A stretch of 64,000 nt of DNA, from contig JAUIMG010000008.1 in the NCBI GenBank assembly GCA_030433355.1, positions 1 through 64,000 of the forward strand, in the 5' to 3' direction. A model generated the notes under the pieces. That model searched no databases. It was not told the origin of the DNA and saw nothing but the letters and a program-made list of their open reading frames with translations. The position numbers and the translations under genes were made by a program. Numbering within the stretch: position 1 is the first letter of the stretch; every line of letters begins with the position of its first letter. The DNA is from Bacteroidia bacterium (GTDB lineage Bacteria > Bacteroidota > Bacteroidia > Flavobacteriales_E > Vicingaceae). This document shows positions 49,896-58,714 of the stretch, piece after piece.

Positions 49896-51094
49896 GACTA
49901 CTTTATGTTTTTTTAATATTTATAAATATATCCATATTACATGCTCAAACTTGGACTCAACTTTCAAACATTGGTTTACCTGGAGGTTTAGCAAATGCTG
50001 CTACTTTTAGCAATTCATCTTATGGATTCTTATGTACAGGAAATAATGACGTAACCGAATTTGATAGTTTATGGAGGTTTGATCCTTTATTAAACAGTTG
50101 GAGTAGGATGGCAAATTTCCCAGGTGCATCTAGAAAAAATACTGCCTACTTTCAAATTGATTCTATTGCCTATGTTGGCATTGGGTCACAAGGAGCAACT
50201 AATTATTACAATGATTTTTATGCATACAATATGAATCAGAATACATGGTCGGCTATAGCTAATTACCCTGGTTTAGGTAGGCGAATAACATTTAGTGGAA
50301 GTGTTAATGGTAAGGGTTATGTTGCCGGAGGTATTTATGGATCAAACCCATTAAGATTCGCTTCTGATTTCTGGGAATATGATCCTTCAGCTAACACTTG
50401 GACTCAAATAACTACTTTTCCTCTGGGTGGAAGAGCTAGTGGTATATCTTTTGCTTACGGAAATGAGATTTATTTTGGTTTAGGGCATAATGGAACCATA
50501 GATTTTAACGACCTCTGGGCCTTCAATACGGTCACAAGGCTATGGTCACAAAAGACGTCTTTTCCTGGAGTGGCAAGAATATTATCATCTTGTTCAGTTT
50601 CAAATGGTTTTGCACTTGTTGGTGGGGGAATTGAGTTAGGCATAGTTCTTCACCTAAATGATTATTATTTATATGATGCTGTGAATAACACTTGGAGCTC
50701 CACATTATCATTTTTAAATGGTGGAAAGTCAGGAGCAAATGCTTTTGCAATTGGTAATAATTATTACCTAGGTGGTGGTAGAGATCGATCCACATCAATA
50801 AGTGATGATTTATGGGAGTATTCAAATTCAACAAGTTTTATAGAGAATATAGTAAACGCTAGAAAGGTTAGCTACATATTTCCAAATCCTAATCATGGGA
50901 GTTTTAGATTAAAAAGTAACTTAAATCAAGTTACTTCTGTAAGAATTTATTCTACAGAGGGTAGGTTGATTCTCCAAGAGCAAATCTCAATGGAAGATTT
51001 AAACCTAGATTTTGATTTAAATCCTGGTTTATATTTCATTAAAATTCAAGATGATTTTGGAAATAGTTATTCAGATAAACTAATAATAAACTGA
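49892..51094 (+). CDS. T9SS-exported Kelch-repeat protein B (tandem paralogue)
   Basis: 400 residues with the same order as its neighbour: signal peptide (1-19), six Kelch blades, and a T9SS domain starting I-F-P-N-P-N and ending I-K-I-Q-D-D-F-G-N-S. Sequence identity with protein A by eye is moderate and strongest in blades 3-5, pointing to an old tandem duplication. Its start overlaps the upstream stop by 4 bases, and its stop TGA overlaps the probable CTG start of the hydrolase. Confidence 0.9.
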   Translation: MRLLYVFLIFINISILHAQTWTQLSNIGLPGGLANAATFSNSSYGFLCTGNNDVTEFDSLWRFDPLLNSWSRMANFPGASRKNTAYFQIDSIAYVGIGSQGATNYYNDFYAYNMNQNTWSAIANYPGLGRRITFSGSVNGKGYVAGGIYGSNPLRFASDFWEYDPSANTWTQITTFPLGGRASGISFAYGNEIYFGLGHNGTIDFNDLWAFNTVTRLWSQKTSFPGVARILSSCSVSNGFALVGGGIELGIVLHLNDYYLYDAVNNTWSSTLSFLNGGKSGANAFAIGNNYYLGGGRDRSTSISDDLWEYSNSTSFIENIVNARKVSYIFPNPNHGSFRLKSNLNQVTSVRIYSTEGRLILQEQISMEDLNLDFDLNPGLYFIKIQDDFGNSYSDKLIIN

Positions 51095-51840
51095 AAAAAA
51101 TAATAAAATATCTCAAACGGAAATTAGATGGTCTTAGGGAGTCTAACTCAATTGATTTTAATTCATTTGAGACAATTCCGGTTATTGGGGATAGTCATTG
51201 CAGAGCCTTTTCTTTCAATGATAATTTCTTTCCTGTTTTTTTAGGACAAGGGAAGAAGGTAAACTTTGTAAATGAATTAAATTTTGAATATACATTTGAT
51301 AAAATTAAACTAGCCATAAATCGGTTAAAATCCAGGTACTTGATATTATATCTTTGTGAGCCTGACACAAGATACTACTTAGGAAGAGGATGGTATCCTT
51401 GGGATGAAGAAAATACAATTCATCCAGTTGAACTCGATGAGTCAATTGCTTTTTCTATTTCTCGTTATTCAAGAATAATAGACTTTTTGAAAAAGAAATA
51501 TGAATTAATTGTAATTAACGTAACACCTTCTATCAGAATAGATCAAAATCAAATTGTAGATAAGTTTAATGATAGATTAAAAGTATTATGCGAAAAACAT
51601 AACATTCGTTTTCTTGATTTAAATAATAAGATTTACTCACCAGATGGAAAAATAAAGGAAGAATACTATGCTGATCATGTGCATTTATCTACTTCATTAC
51701 AAATTTTAGTTGAAAACAGATTAATAGAAGAAGATATCTTATCAAAACCCCTTTATAATTCTGATAATAGTCTTTCAAATAAAGATATTCAATCCAAATT
51801 CAAATACGACAAGAGGTTTGGATGTTACGTCCTAAAGTAG
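51091..51840 (+). CDS. SGNH/GDSL hydrolase, probable CTG start
   Basis: 249 residues if read from CTG at 51091, which overlaps the upstream stop as CTGA. The frame is open from there to the TAG at 51838-51840, and the N-terminus reads (L/M)-K-K-I-I-K-Y-L-K-R-K-L. A shorter reading from TTG at 51340 would omit the catalytic block G-D-S-H (residues 36-39), so it cannot be right. The C-terminal D-H-V-H-L-S supplies the Asp-x-x-His pair. Family members are esterases or deacetylases. No signal peptide is visible, so it may act in the cytoplasm on sugar precursors. Confidence 0.75.
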   Translation: MKKIIKYLKRKLDGLRESNSIDFNSFETIPVIGDSHCRAFSFNDNFFPVFLGQGKKVNFVNELNFEYTFDKIKLAINRLKSRYLILYLCEPDTRYYLGRGWYPWDEENTIHPVELDESIAFSISRYSRIIDFLKKKYELIVINVTPSIRIDQNQIVDKFNDRLKVLCEKHNIRFLDLNNKIYSPDGKIKEEYYADHVHLSTSLQILVENRLIEEDILSKPLYNSDNSLSNKDIQSKFKYDKRFGCYVLK

Positions 51841-51843
51841 TGT

Positions 51844-53157
51844 CTACTTTTTAATAAATTTTCTAGTCTCCTTTATTTCACCCTTTTCGGTAAAGATTGA
51901 AATAAAATAAACCCCTGCAGATAGAGATTCTATATTTAATTCTTTTATCGACTCAGAATTAGAGTTTACTATATTCTCAATTTGACCCATAGTATTTCTT
52001 ATTTCAAAAGAAATGGGGGAGTTTGTATTTGCTCTAATATAAATAATCGAAGAAGCGGGGTTAGGGAATACCTCGATACTATAATTAAGATTTTCTATTG
52101 TGGCATCAGTGGTAGTTAAATTATTTATACTCCTAATTCTTTCGTTTGAAGCATCTGTAAAATAAATGGTATTCCTATTCACAATTTCTAAATCAAACAC
52201 TTCTCCAATTCTAGAATTAGTGCCAATCCCATTAGCAAAACCCATTATACCATCGCCAGCAATAGTTGTAACTGTGCCTGAAGCATTAATTTTTCTAATT
52301 CTATAATTGCTAAAATCAGTTACATAGATATTTCCTAATGAATCAATAGATGCATTTACTGGTTGATTGAATTGAGAAAGACCTGTTAATCCATTTACAT
52401 AGCCCGCTAAACCATTTCCTGCAATGGTAGATACAATGCCATTAGAGTCTATTCTTCTTATCGCATGATTATCCTTATCTGCAATAATAAAATTTCCATT
52501 TATATCAATATCAATACTTGATGGGAAATCAAATCTTGCAATCCTCGAACTCCCATTTATAAAGCCTGGTATACCAGATCCTGCAAATGTTGAAACTCTA
52601 TCTGTTCTTGGATCATATTCTCTAACTACATTATTTCGATCTGGGAAATAAAGTTTTCCATTGAATCGACTGTAACAAATATCCCTTGGGATATTTAAAC
52701 TTGACTGCAAGCCAGTTGAATCTACATAACCCTGACGACCATTACCAGCTACTGTTGTAACATTATTATTAATGTCAATTTTTCTAATTCGATGATTGAA
52801 ATTGTCTGTAACATAGATATTGCCTAGGTTATCCACACAAATACCTCCTGGCTGATTAAATCTTGCATTGGAACCATTTCCATCTGCAAATCCGCTGTTC
52901 CCCGGGCTACCTGCTATAGTAGATACAATTCCATTTGGAGTTATTTTTCTGATACAATGATTTCTAAAATCAGCAATAAATACATTGCCTAATACATCAC
53001 TTGTAATTCCAACAGGTCTATTAAATTGTGCATTAATTACATTACCGTCATTATGTCCCGCAACTCCTGTACCTGCGGCAGTTTGAATATTGTATTGGCT
53101 AAATAATGCGCTACATGCTATTATAATAAAGAAGTTAAAAAGTATTACTTTTTTCAT
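51844..53157 (-). CDS. T9SS-exported NHL-repeat protein
   Basis: 437 residues. The signal peptide (1-21) ends in A-L-F-S-Q. About six NHL repeats follow with the recurring N-I-Y-V-T-D, H-R/C-I-R-K-I and V-S-T-I-A-G-x-G motifs. The C-terminal sorting domain starts V-F-P-N-P-A and ends G-V-Y-F-I-S-I-F. Convergent with the SGNH hydrolase, 3 bases apart. Its ATG overlaps the stop of the transferase gene upstream by 4 bases. Confidence 0.9.
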   Translation of the reverse strand: MKKVILFNFFIIIACSALFSQYNIQTAAGTGVAGHNDGNVINAQFNRPVGITSDVLGNVFIADFRNHCIRKITPNGIVSTIAGSPGNSGFADGNGSNARFNQPGGICVDNLGNIYVTDNFNHRIRKIDINNNVTTVAGNGRQGYVDSTGLQSSLNIPRDICYSRFNGKLYFPDRNNVVREYDPRTDRVSTFAGSGIPGFINGSSRIARFDFPSSIDIDINGNFIIADKDNHAIRRIDSNGIVSTIAGNGLAGYVNGLTGLSQFNQPVNASIDSLGNIYVTDFSNYRIRKINASGTVTTIAGDGIMGFANGIGTNSRIGEVFDLEIVNRNTIYFTDASNERIRSINNLTTTDATIENLNYSIEVFPNPASSIIYIRANTNSPISFEIRNTMGQIENIVNSNSESIKELNIESLSAGVYFISIFTEKGEIKETRKFIKK

Positions 53158-54974
53158 GCTAATAATTTTTCGATAATTCGATTAGTTACTTCACCGTCAA
53201 TTTTATATACTCGCTTTGTAATAAAAGTATTGATTCTTTCTTGGTTTTCAAAATCTTCTTCTTGAGTTAGCTTTTCTATAATACTCTTAAGTTCTTCTCT
53301 ATTTCTAGCATTCTTGCTAACCTCTTCTTTTAAATACCCTTGATAGTCTAATTCCAAATAATCATTTGTAATTAATGGCTTAGCAAAATAAAGGGCCTCA
53401 ATACCTACGGTGCTATAGTAGGTTATTACTGCATCTGATTTTGCTATGAGAGGATATAGTTGGTCTGTAATAATTTCAAGATTGATTAAGCTTTCTTTCT
53501 TTTTTAAAGTATAATATTCCTCTGTATTCTCATTGGGATGTGGCTTGATGATAAAATCCACTTCAGGAAAAGACTTACAGAGAAAAACAAAATCATACAG
53601 CTGCCTCTCTTGTAACGCTTTGTCATTAAAAGGTAAAGGCTGAGTGGCATAAACAATAGTCTTTTTAGCATTCGTCCTATTATATAAATCTTTAATACGA
53701 GCTATTGCATCCGTTCGCATGTGACCTACAATGCATAATGACGATTCTGGGAAGTTTGAATTTATTAGCATATCATGGGTGTATTTCCCCCTAATAAAAC
53801 TAAAGTCAACATAAGGTCTATAGTAAGCATCTTCTTGACAAAATCTATACGCTATATTGGAATTACTTATAGCGCCATGCTGAATGGCATAAGTGGCTAT
53901 TTTGTTTTGCCTAGCTGATGCATTTATACTTCGATTTTGAAGCGAATACTCATCGATACAAATAGTTTTTTGAAAGGAATAATTCTTAAAAAGCATTGAA
54001 GCTGCTTTTTCTCTCCAAATGGCAAGAAAAAGTATTTTATTAAGTTGTTTTACTTTATCTAGCAGTGTATTAGTATTAATACTATTATCGGCAGGATATT
54101 CTTTGATTCTTCTCCTAATCCGCTTGTAATTGCTGTAAACCTTTCTAGAAAATAGTGCTAAGAAAAGATAAAATTCGAAACTAATAGATTTGTTTGAGTA
54201 GGATCTCTTTCTAAGATAATCTTTAGCAGATAAGTAATGATTTTGTTCTAAACTTGGAGGTCTTAGTTGAGTTAAATACATAAAGTCCTCCTTCTCTAGA
54301 CTTTTTTCAATAAGAGGCTCAAGGTGAGGGTCTCCATTGATAAAGCTTTTCTTTTTTAAACTAAATACAGATTGATTGATATATAAATTAGCAAAGAGTA
54401 AGATATTAGCATTACTACCTCTAAAATGCTTTGTTATTGTCTTTATAGATAGAGCCCTATATAAAAATAAAAGAAAGTAGGTTGTAAAGTATCTTAAATA
54501 AGAGTTCTTCTGTTTTGATTGATTTTTAGATAAATAAATACATGTAGGACAATTGAAATTTTTAGAATCAACTTTTGTTTTTGTGAATATTCTCGCCTTA
54601 CTTACATTTCCAATAGAATTTATCCAAGCATTAATAGAATCATATAGTATAAATTCATCTTTGCTTCTATGAAATAAGCTAAACCTTAAATAATACCAAT
54701 AGGAATCATCTTGATTTTTGAGAATACTTGCTATCGAATTCCCTTCTGTATTTTTTTTATGACCGAATTGGATAACTCTTTCAATATGAATTTCTTCTAG
54801 TTCTTTTCTGCTTTTCTTTTGAAATAATAGCTCGCGACTAGACCCTAAGTTAGGGTATAGGTCTTTTAGTTCTTCGTTGAGGTAAATGAAGCTGTAGTTT
54901 ACCTTCTTAAGAGAGTTGTATTCATTTAAACTTAGCGTTCTTAAAATAAAAACAACTTCCTTATTCATTATCAA
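53154..54974 (-). CDS. GT-B-like surface glycan transferase
   Basis: 606 residues, soluble or peripheral. The C-terminal third has the motifs of capsule/CDP-glycerol/sialyltransferase-like GT-B enzymes: I-I-K-P-H-P-N-E (about 465-472) and Y-Y-S-T-V-G-I-E-A-L (about 515-524), then A-K-P-L-I-T. The N-terminal half is poorly conserved and partly basic. Given the nonulosonate operon 5 kb away, a CMP-sugar-using transferase is an attractive but unproven role. It is cotranscribed with yihY (14-base overlap). Confidence 0.75.
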   Translation of the reverse strand: MIMNKEVVFILRTLSLNEYNSLKKVNYSFIYLNEELKDLYPNLGSSRELLFQKKSRKELEEIHIERVIQFGHKKNTEGNSIASILKNQDDSYWYYLRFSLFHRSKDEFILYDSINAWINSIGNVSKARIFTKTKVDSKNFNCPTCIYLSKNQSKQKNSYLRYFTTYFLLFLYRALSIKTITKHFRGSNANILLFANLYINQSVFSLKKKSFINGDPHLEPLIEKSLEKEDFMYLTQLRPPSLEQNHYLSAKDYLRKRSYSNKSISFEFYLFLALFSRKVYSNYKRIRRRIKEYPADNSINTNTLLDKVKQLNKILFLAIWREKAASMLFKNYSFQKTICIDEYSLQNRSINASARQNKIATYAIQHGAISNSNIAYRFCQEDAYYRPYVDFSFIRGKYTHDMLINSNFPESSLCIVGHMRTDAIARIKDLYNRTNAKKTIVYATQPLPFNDKALQERQLYDFVFLCKSFPEVDFIIKPHPNENTEEYYTLKKKESLINLEIITDQLYPLIAKSDAVITYYSTVGIEALYFAKPLITNDYLELDYQGYLKEEVSKNARNREELKSIIEKLTQEEDFENQERINTFITKRVYKIDGEVTNRIIEKLLA

Positions 54975-55899
54975 TTTTATCTTCTAAAGCTTTTATTGAT
55001 CCTGCGTGTTGAATGCTAGCATTCAGTTCAAAGCCAATGAGTAAAACAAATGAATTAAAGTAAATCCAAAGCATGACAACAATTATAGTTCCAATTGATC
55101 CGTAGATTTTATTGTAATTTGCAAAATTGTCAACATAGTATCCAAACCCAAATGATACAAGTAATACCATCAATGTTGCTAAAGTTGAACCAGCAGAAAA
55201 AAAACGCCATTTCTGTCTTCTGTCACCACCTAAAAAATAGATAAATGAGATGGCAAAGAAACATAGTAAAGCCATGATAATCCATTTTCCTGAAAGCAGT
55301 AGAATAGAAGCTAAACTTCCCTTCTCTAAAATATAGCCAACTAAGAATTCAGATATGATTATTGAGGAAATCGCTAAAACTAAGAGAAAAGTAAGAATGA
55401 AAAGCAGTGAAATAGATAGAGCTTTTTGTTGAAAGAAGTTTCTTTTCATTTGGATATTATAGGAGTCTTTAAAAGCTTCTAACATCCCATCAATTCCATT
55501 GGTAGCCAAAAAGATTGCGAATAAAAATCCAAATGATAATAAGCCATCATCTGCTTTAGTTACCAAACTAATTATTGAGTCTTCTGCAAATTCATATCCT
55601 GAGGCAGGCAGCAAATCTTCTAAAATTAAAAGAAGCTCTGTTTGAAAATTCTCTATTGGAATGTGAGGTATTAAAGTTAGAAGAAAAATTATTGTAGGAA
55701 ATAAAGCTAAAAAGAACTTATAAGCCATGGATGAGGCTTTGGTTGATAAAAGTCCTTCTTGAATACCCTTTATAAAGAACTTAGCAACAAAATAAATTGG
55801 CAATTTATCAAAACCTGGTAAAATTATTTTTTTAGAAAGTTGGAGGAGTTTTTTAACCGGACCACTTCTAAGAATTTTATCTAAGACAACATTAGCCAT
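54961..55899 (-). CDS. YihY/BrkB-family membrane protein
   Basis: 312 residues, six membrane segments. The family motif S-S-M-A-Y-K-F-F-L-A-L-F-P appears near 56-68, and I-Y-G-S-I-G-T-I-I near 263-271. The family's function is debated; RNase BN is a historical misassignment. It overlaps nadC by 8 bases. Confidence 0.9.
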   Translation of the reverse strand: MANVVLDKILRSGPVKKLLQLSKKIILPGFDKLPIYFVAKFFIKGIQEGLLSTKASSMAYKFFLALFPTIIFLLTLIPHIPIENFQTELLLILEDLLPASGYEFAEDSIISLVTKADDGLLSFGFLFAIFLATNGIDGMLEAFKDSYNIQMKRNFFQQKALSISLLFILTFLLVLAISSIIISEFLVGYILEKGSLASILLLSGKWIIMALLCFFAISFIYFLGGDRRQKWRFFSAGSTLATLMVLLVSFGFGYYVDNFANYNKIYGSIGTIIVVMLWIYFNSFVLLIGFELNASIQHAGSIKALEDKIDNE

Positions 55900-56734
55900 T
55901 GAAAGAAGCTTTTAGGCTCATGTCGAGGCTGCTTATTTGATGGGTAAGAGCTCCAACACTAATAAAATTTACACCACAAAGTGCATACTCTCTAATTGTT
56001 TCCTTGGTTATTCCACCAGAAGCTTCAGTTTCTGCAAAATCTCCAATTTGTTTAACAGCAGTTTTTAAATCGGAATAGCTAAAGTTATCTAGCATAATTC
56101 TATCTACTTTTTTACAAGCTAATATTTGATCTACTTCAGATAAGTTTCTTGCTTCAATTTCAACTTTTAAATCATATTTATTCTCCAAAAGATATTGATG
56201 CGTTTTTTCAATTGCAGCTTGAATACCACCTGCGTAATCAATATGATTATCCTTTATCATAATCATGTCATAAAGTCCAAAACGGTGATTAAATCCACCG
56301 CCCATTTTAACTGCCAACTTCTCAAATATTCTAAAATTGGGGGTTGTCTTTCTTGTATCTAAAATTTTGCATGGTAAATCTGCAATTAAGTTACCTAATT
56401 CTTTCGTATGAGTTGCGATACCACTCATTCTTTGCATGAAATTCAGAGCAAGTCTCTCCGCCTTTAAAATACTTCTTGAATTCCCTTTTACTTCAAAGGC
56501 AATATCACCAACTTTAATGGCATCCCCATCTTTCATTTTAGGAAGGAACTCTATAGAATCGTCTACTTGGTGGAAAACTTCTTTAGCTACTTCAATACCT
56601 GCTAAAACTCCATTTTCTTTGATTAGTAAAATTGCTTCGCCCTCAGCATTGGGAGGGATACAAGAATTTCCTGAATGGTCTCCATCCTTAATGTCTTCTT
56701 CAATTGCTTGTGCAATTAAATCGTTTATTTTCAT
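55892..56734 (-). CDS. nadC: Nicotinate-nucleotide pyrophosphorylase (carboxylating)
   Basis: 280 residues, complete. It converts quinolinate and PRPP to nicotinate mononucleotide in NAD synthesis. Motifs are E-D-x-x-x-G-D-H-S-G near 13-23, N-F-M-Q-R-M-S-G-I-A-T (about 93-103), D-T-R-K-T-T-P, K-D-N-H, V-E-I-E-A and M-L-D-N-F. It starts two bases after the DUF4783 stop. Confidence 0.96.
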   Translation of the reverse strand: MKINDLIAQAIEEDIKDGDHSGNSCIPPNAEGEAILLIKENGVLAGIEVAKEVFHQVDDSIEFLPKMKDGDAIKVGDIAFEVKGNSRSILKAERLALNFMQRMSGIATHTKELGNLIADLPCKILDTRKTTPNFRIFEKLAVKMGGGFNHRFGLYDMIMIKDNHIDYAGGIQAAIEKTHQYLLENKYDLKVEIEARNLSEVDQILACKKVDRIMLDNFSYSDLKTAVKQIGDFAETEASGGITKETIREYALCGVNFISVGALTHQISSLDMSLKASFNG

Positions 56735-56736
56735 TT

Positions 56737-57108
56737 TTATTTTTCTTCTTCGATGCGAAGTTCGATAATTTGATTTTGTCCATCTACATTTTTGAATAAA
56801 ACATAGGTTCGAAAAGTGTCATTTTTAGTTTTTAGAAGTCCTATTTCAAAAGAATTACCTTTAGCTGAGCTACCTGAATGTTTTTTTTGGTATTCCAAGA
56901 ATTCATATTCATCATAAAATTCTTGTAGTAGCAATTCAGCCTTAATTCTTTCAAAATTACCTTCATCACTAGGTAAAGTTAAATCAACAGTAGCGCTAAG
57001 TTTATCTTGAACAGTATTAAAAGATACTAATTCAAGCTTCTCAATAGAGCCTTGACTTTTAGCTGTAATGTGAATTAAAAAAATGGATATGAAAAATAAT
57101 AGACGCAT
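56737..57108 (-). CDS. DUF4783 family exported protein
   Basis: 123 residues. The signal peptide (1-18) ends in A-K-S-Q. An NTF2-like fold follows, with H-S-G-S-S-A-K-G, then F-R-T-Y-V-L-F-K-N-V-D-G and the terminal I-I-E-L-R-I-E-E. These elements and the place between nadC and rlmH match DUF4783 in other Bacteroidota. Activity unknown. Confidence 0.8.
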   Translation of the reverse strand: MRLLFFISIFLIHITAKSQGSIEKLELVSFNTVQDKLSATVDLTLPSDEGNFERIKAELLLQEFYDEYEFLEYQKKHSGSSAKGNSFEIGLLKTKNDTFRTYVLFKNVDGQNQIIELRIEEEK

Positions 57109-57169
57109 ATGCTAATTTAAACAATTATAATCTTTGCTTATTCTTGAAATTTAATTAGAACTTTAAGAA

Positions 57170-57640
57170 ATGAAAATTAGACTTATTTGTATTCAAAAAA
57201 ATGCCGATAAAAGAATAGAAAGTTTAATTGAAGACTATCAAAAACGCTTAAAGCATTATATCAATTTTCAAATCGAATATTTGGAATTACCCAAAAAGTT
57301 GAAAAAATTAAATAAGCAAGAGCTTTTAAAAGCAGAAGCTGAGCTTATTTTATCAAATACCGCTAATACAGCAACTTTAGTTTTATTAGATGATAAAGGC
57401 AAGTCTTATGATTCCGTAGCATTTTCAAAACATTTGCAGTCAAAATTAAATGCTTCTACACAAGAGTTGATTTTCTGTATTGGAGGAGCTTTTGGTTTTT
57501 CAGAAGAAGTTTACAGTAGGTCAAATGAAAAGCTTAGTTTGTCAAAAATGACCTTAACCCATCAAATGGTTCGGCTGTTTTTTGTAGAACAACTTTATCG
57601 AGGCTTTACGATTTTAAAAGGGGAAAAATACCATCACTGA
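57170..57640 (+). CDS. rlmH: 23S rRNA (pseudouridine-1915-N3)-methyltransferase
   Basis: 156 residues, the usual length. SPOUT motifs are L-L-D-D-K-G-K-S-Y (about 74), F-C-I-G-G-A-F-G-F (about 101) and the C-terminal L-S-K-M-T-L-T-H-Q-M-V-R-L-F-x-x-E-Q-L-Y-R, the rRNA/SAM-binding knot. Divergent from the DUF4783/nadC genes and convergent with galE (7-base overlap). Confidence 0.96.
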   Translation: MKIRLICIQKNADKRIESLIEDYQKRLKHYINFQIEYLELPKKLKKLNKQELLKAEAELILSNTANTATLVLLDDKGKSYDSVAFSKHLQSKLNASTQELIFCIGGAFGFSEEVYSRSNEKLSLSKMTLTHQMVRLFFVEQLYRGFTILKGEKYHH

Positions 57641-58644
57641 TCCGCATTCTTTTGCCATTTCCAGGCAGAACTAACAATATCTTCTAATTGGTATTTTGGC
57701 GTCCAATGAAGAAGATTTTTGGCTTTATCGTTATTTGCAAAAATGGCTTCGACGTCTCCATTTCTTCTACCACTAAGGGAATAGTTTAGTTTAACTTTAT
57801 TTTCTTTCTCAAAAGCTTTTACTACTTCTAATGTAGTATTTCCTTTACCACTGCCTAAGTTAAATACATCATAATTCGATTTCATGGTGCTTAGGTGCTC
57901 AAAAGCAATTACATGGGCTTCTGCTATATCAGAAACGTGTATGTAATCTCTAATACAACTACCATCTATTGTATTATAGTCTGTGCCAAATACTTCAAAT
58001 GAATTTCTAATTCCTATTGCTTGCTGAGCTAGAATAGGCACAAGACTGTTAGGACTTTCTGTTCTTATTTCACCCATTAATCCACTTTCATCAGCGCCAG
58101 CTGGGTTGAAATATCTTAATGAAAGAGCTTTAAAGTTAATATGTGCTTTGCAAAAATCTTTTAAAATATTCTCCCCTATTTGTTTTGTATAGGCATAAGG
58201 AGATTCCGCTTTCCCAAAAGGAGTTTCTTCTGTAACGGGTAACTCATTTGGATTCCCATAAACGGAACAGGAACTAGAAAAAATAAACTTATTTACTTCA
58301 AACTCTTTGCAGCAATCTAGTAGATTAATCAATGAGTTTATGTTATTTGCATAGTATTCAAGAGGTTTCTCTACAGATTCAGGAACTGATTTTAGAGCGG
58401 CAAAATGGATAACTCCTTCAATTGCATATTTTTTAAATAACTCTCTCACCATTTGATTGTCAGCAAGATCAATATTTAGTTGATTAATATCTTCACCAAC
58501 AACTTTTTTAATTCTATTATAACTCTGTGGAGTGGAATTACTGAAATTATCTACCGAAAGAAGATTGTCATACTTTCTTTTTTTTAATTCTACAATTGTA
58601 TGAGAACCAATATATCCTGCTCCACCTGTTATTAAAATTGCCAT
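57634..58644 (-). CDS. galE: UDP-glucose 4-epimerase
   Basis: 336 residues, short-chain dehydrogenase fold. NAD-binding G-G-A-G-Y-I-G-S-H-T (7-16), the serine block S-S-C-S-V-Y-G, and the catalytic Y-A-Y-T-K (Tyr about 149, Lys about 153). The later D-Y-I-H-V-S-D-I-A and G-x-G-K-G-N-T-T-L-E blocks are typical of GalE. It interconverts UDP-glucose and UDP-galactose, or the GlcNAc/GalNAc pair, for surface glycans. Confidence 0.95.
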   Translation of the reverse strand: MAILITGGAGYIGSHTIVELKKRKYDNLLSVDNFSNSTPQSYNRIKKVVGEDINQLNIDLADNQMVRELFKKYAIEGVIHFAALKSVPESVEKPLEYYANNINSLINLLDCCKEFEVNKFIFSSSCSVYGNPNELPVTEETPFGKAESPYAYTKQIGENILKDFCKAHINFKALSLRYFNPAGADESGLMGEIRTESPNSLVPILAQQAIGIRNSFEVFGTDYNTIDGSCIRDYIHVSDIAEAHVIAFEHLSTMKSNYDVFNLGSGKGNTTLEVVKAFEKENKVKLNYSLSGRRNGDVEAIFANNDKAKNLLHWTPKYQLEDIVSSAWKWQKNADQ

Positions 58645-58714
58645 AATTATCTAGAAAAATCAAAAGTACTTTTCTTTTATTTATGTTATTTTGCTGCTTA
58701 CTAAATATTAAACA

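Noticed and set aside
51340-51840. 166-residue version of the SGNH hydrolase
   Set aside because: It lacks the catalytic G-D-S-H block, which lies upstream in the same open frame.
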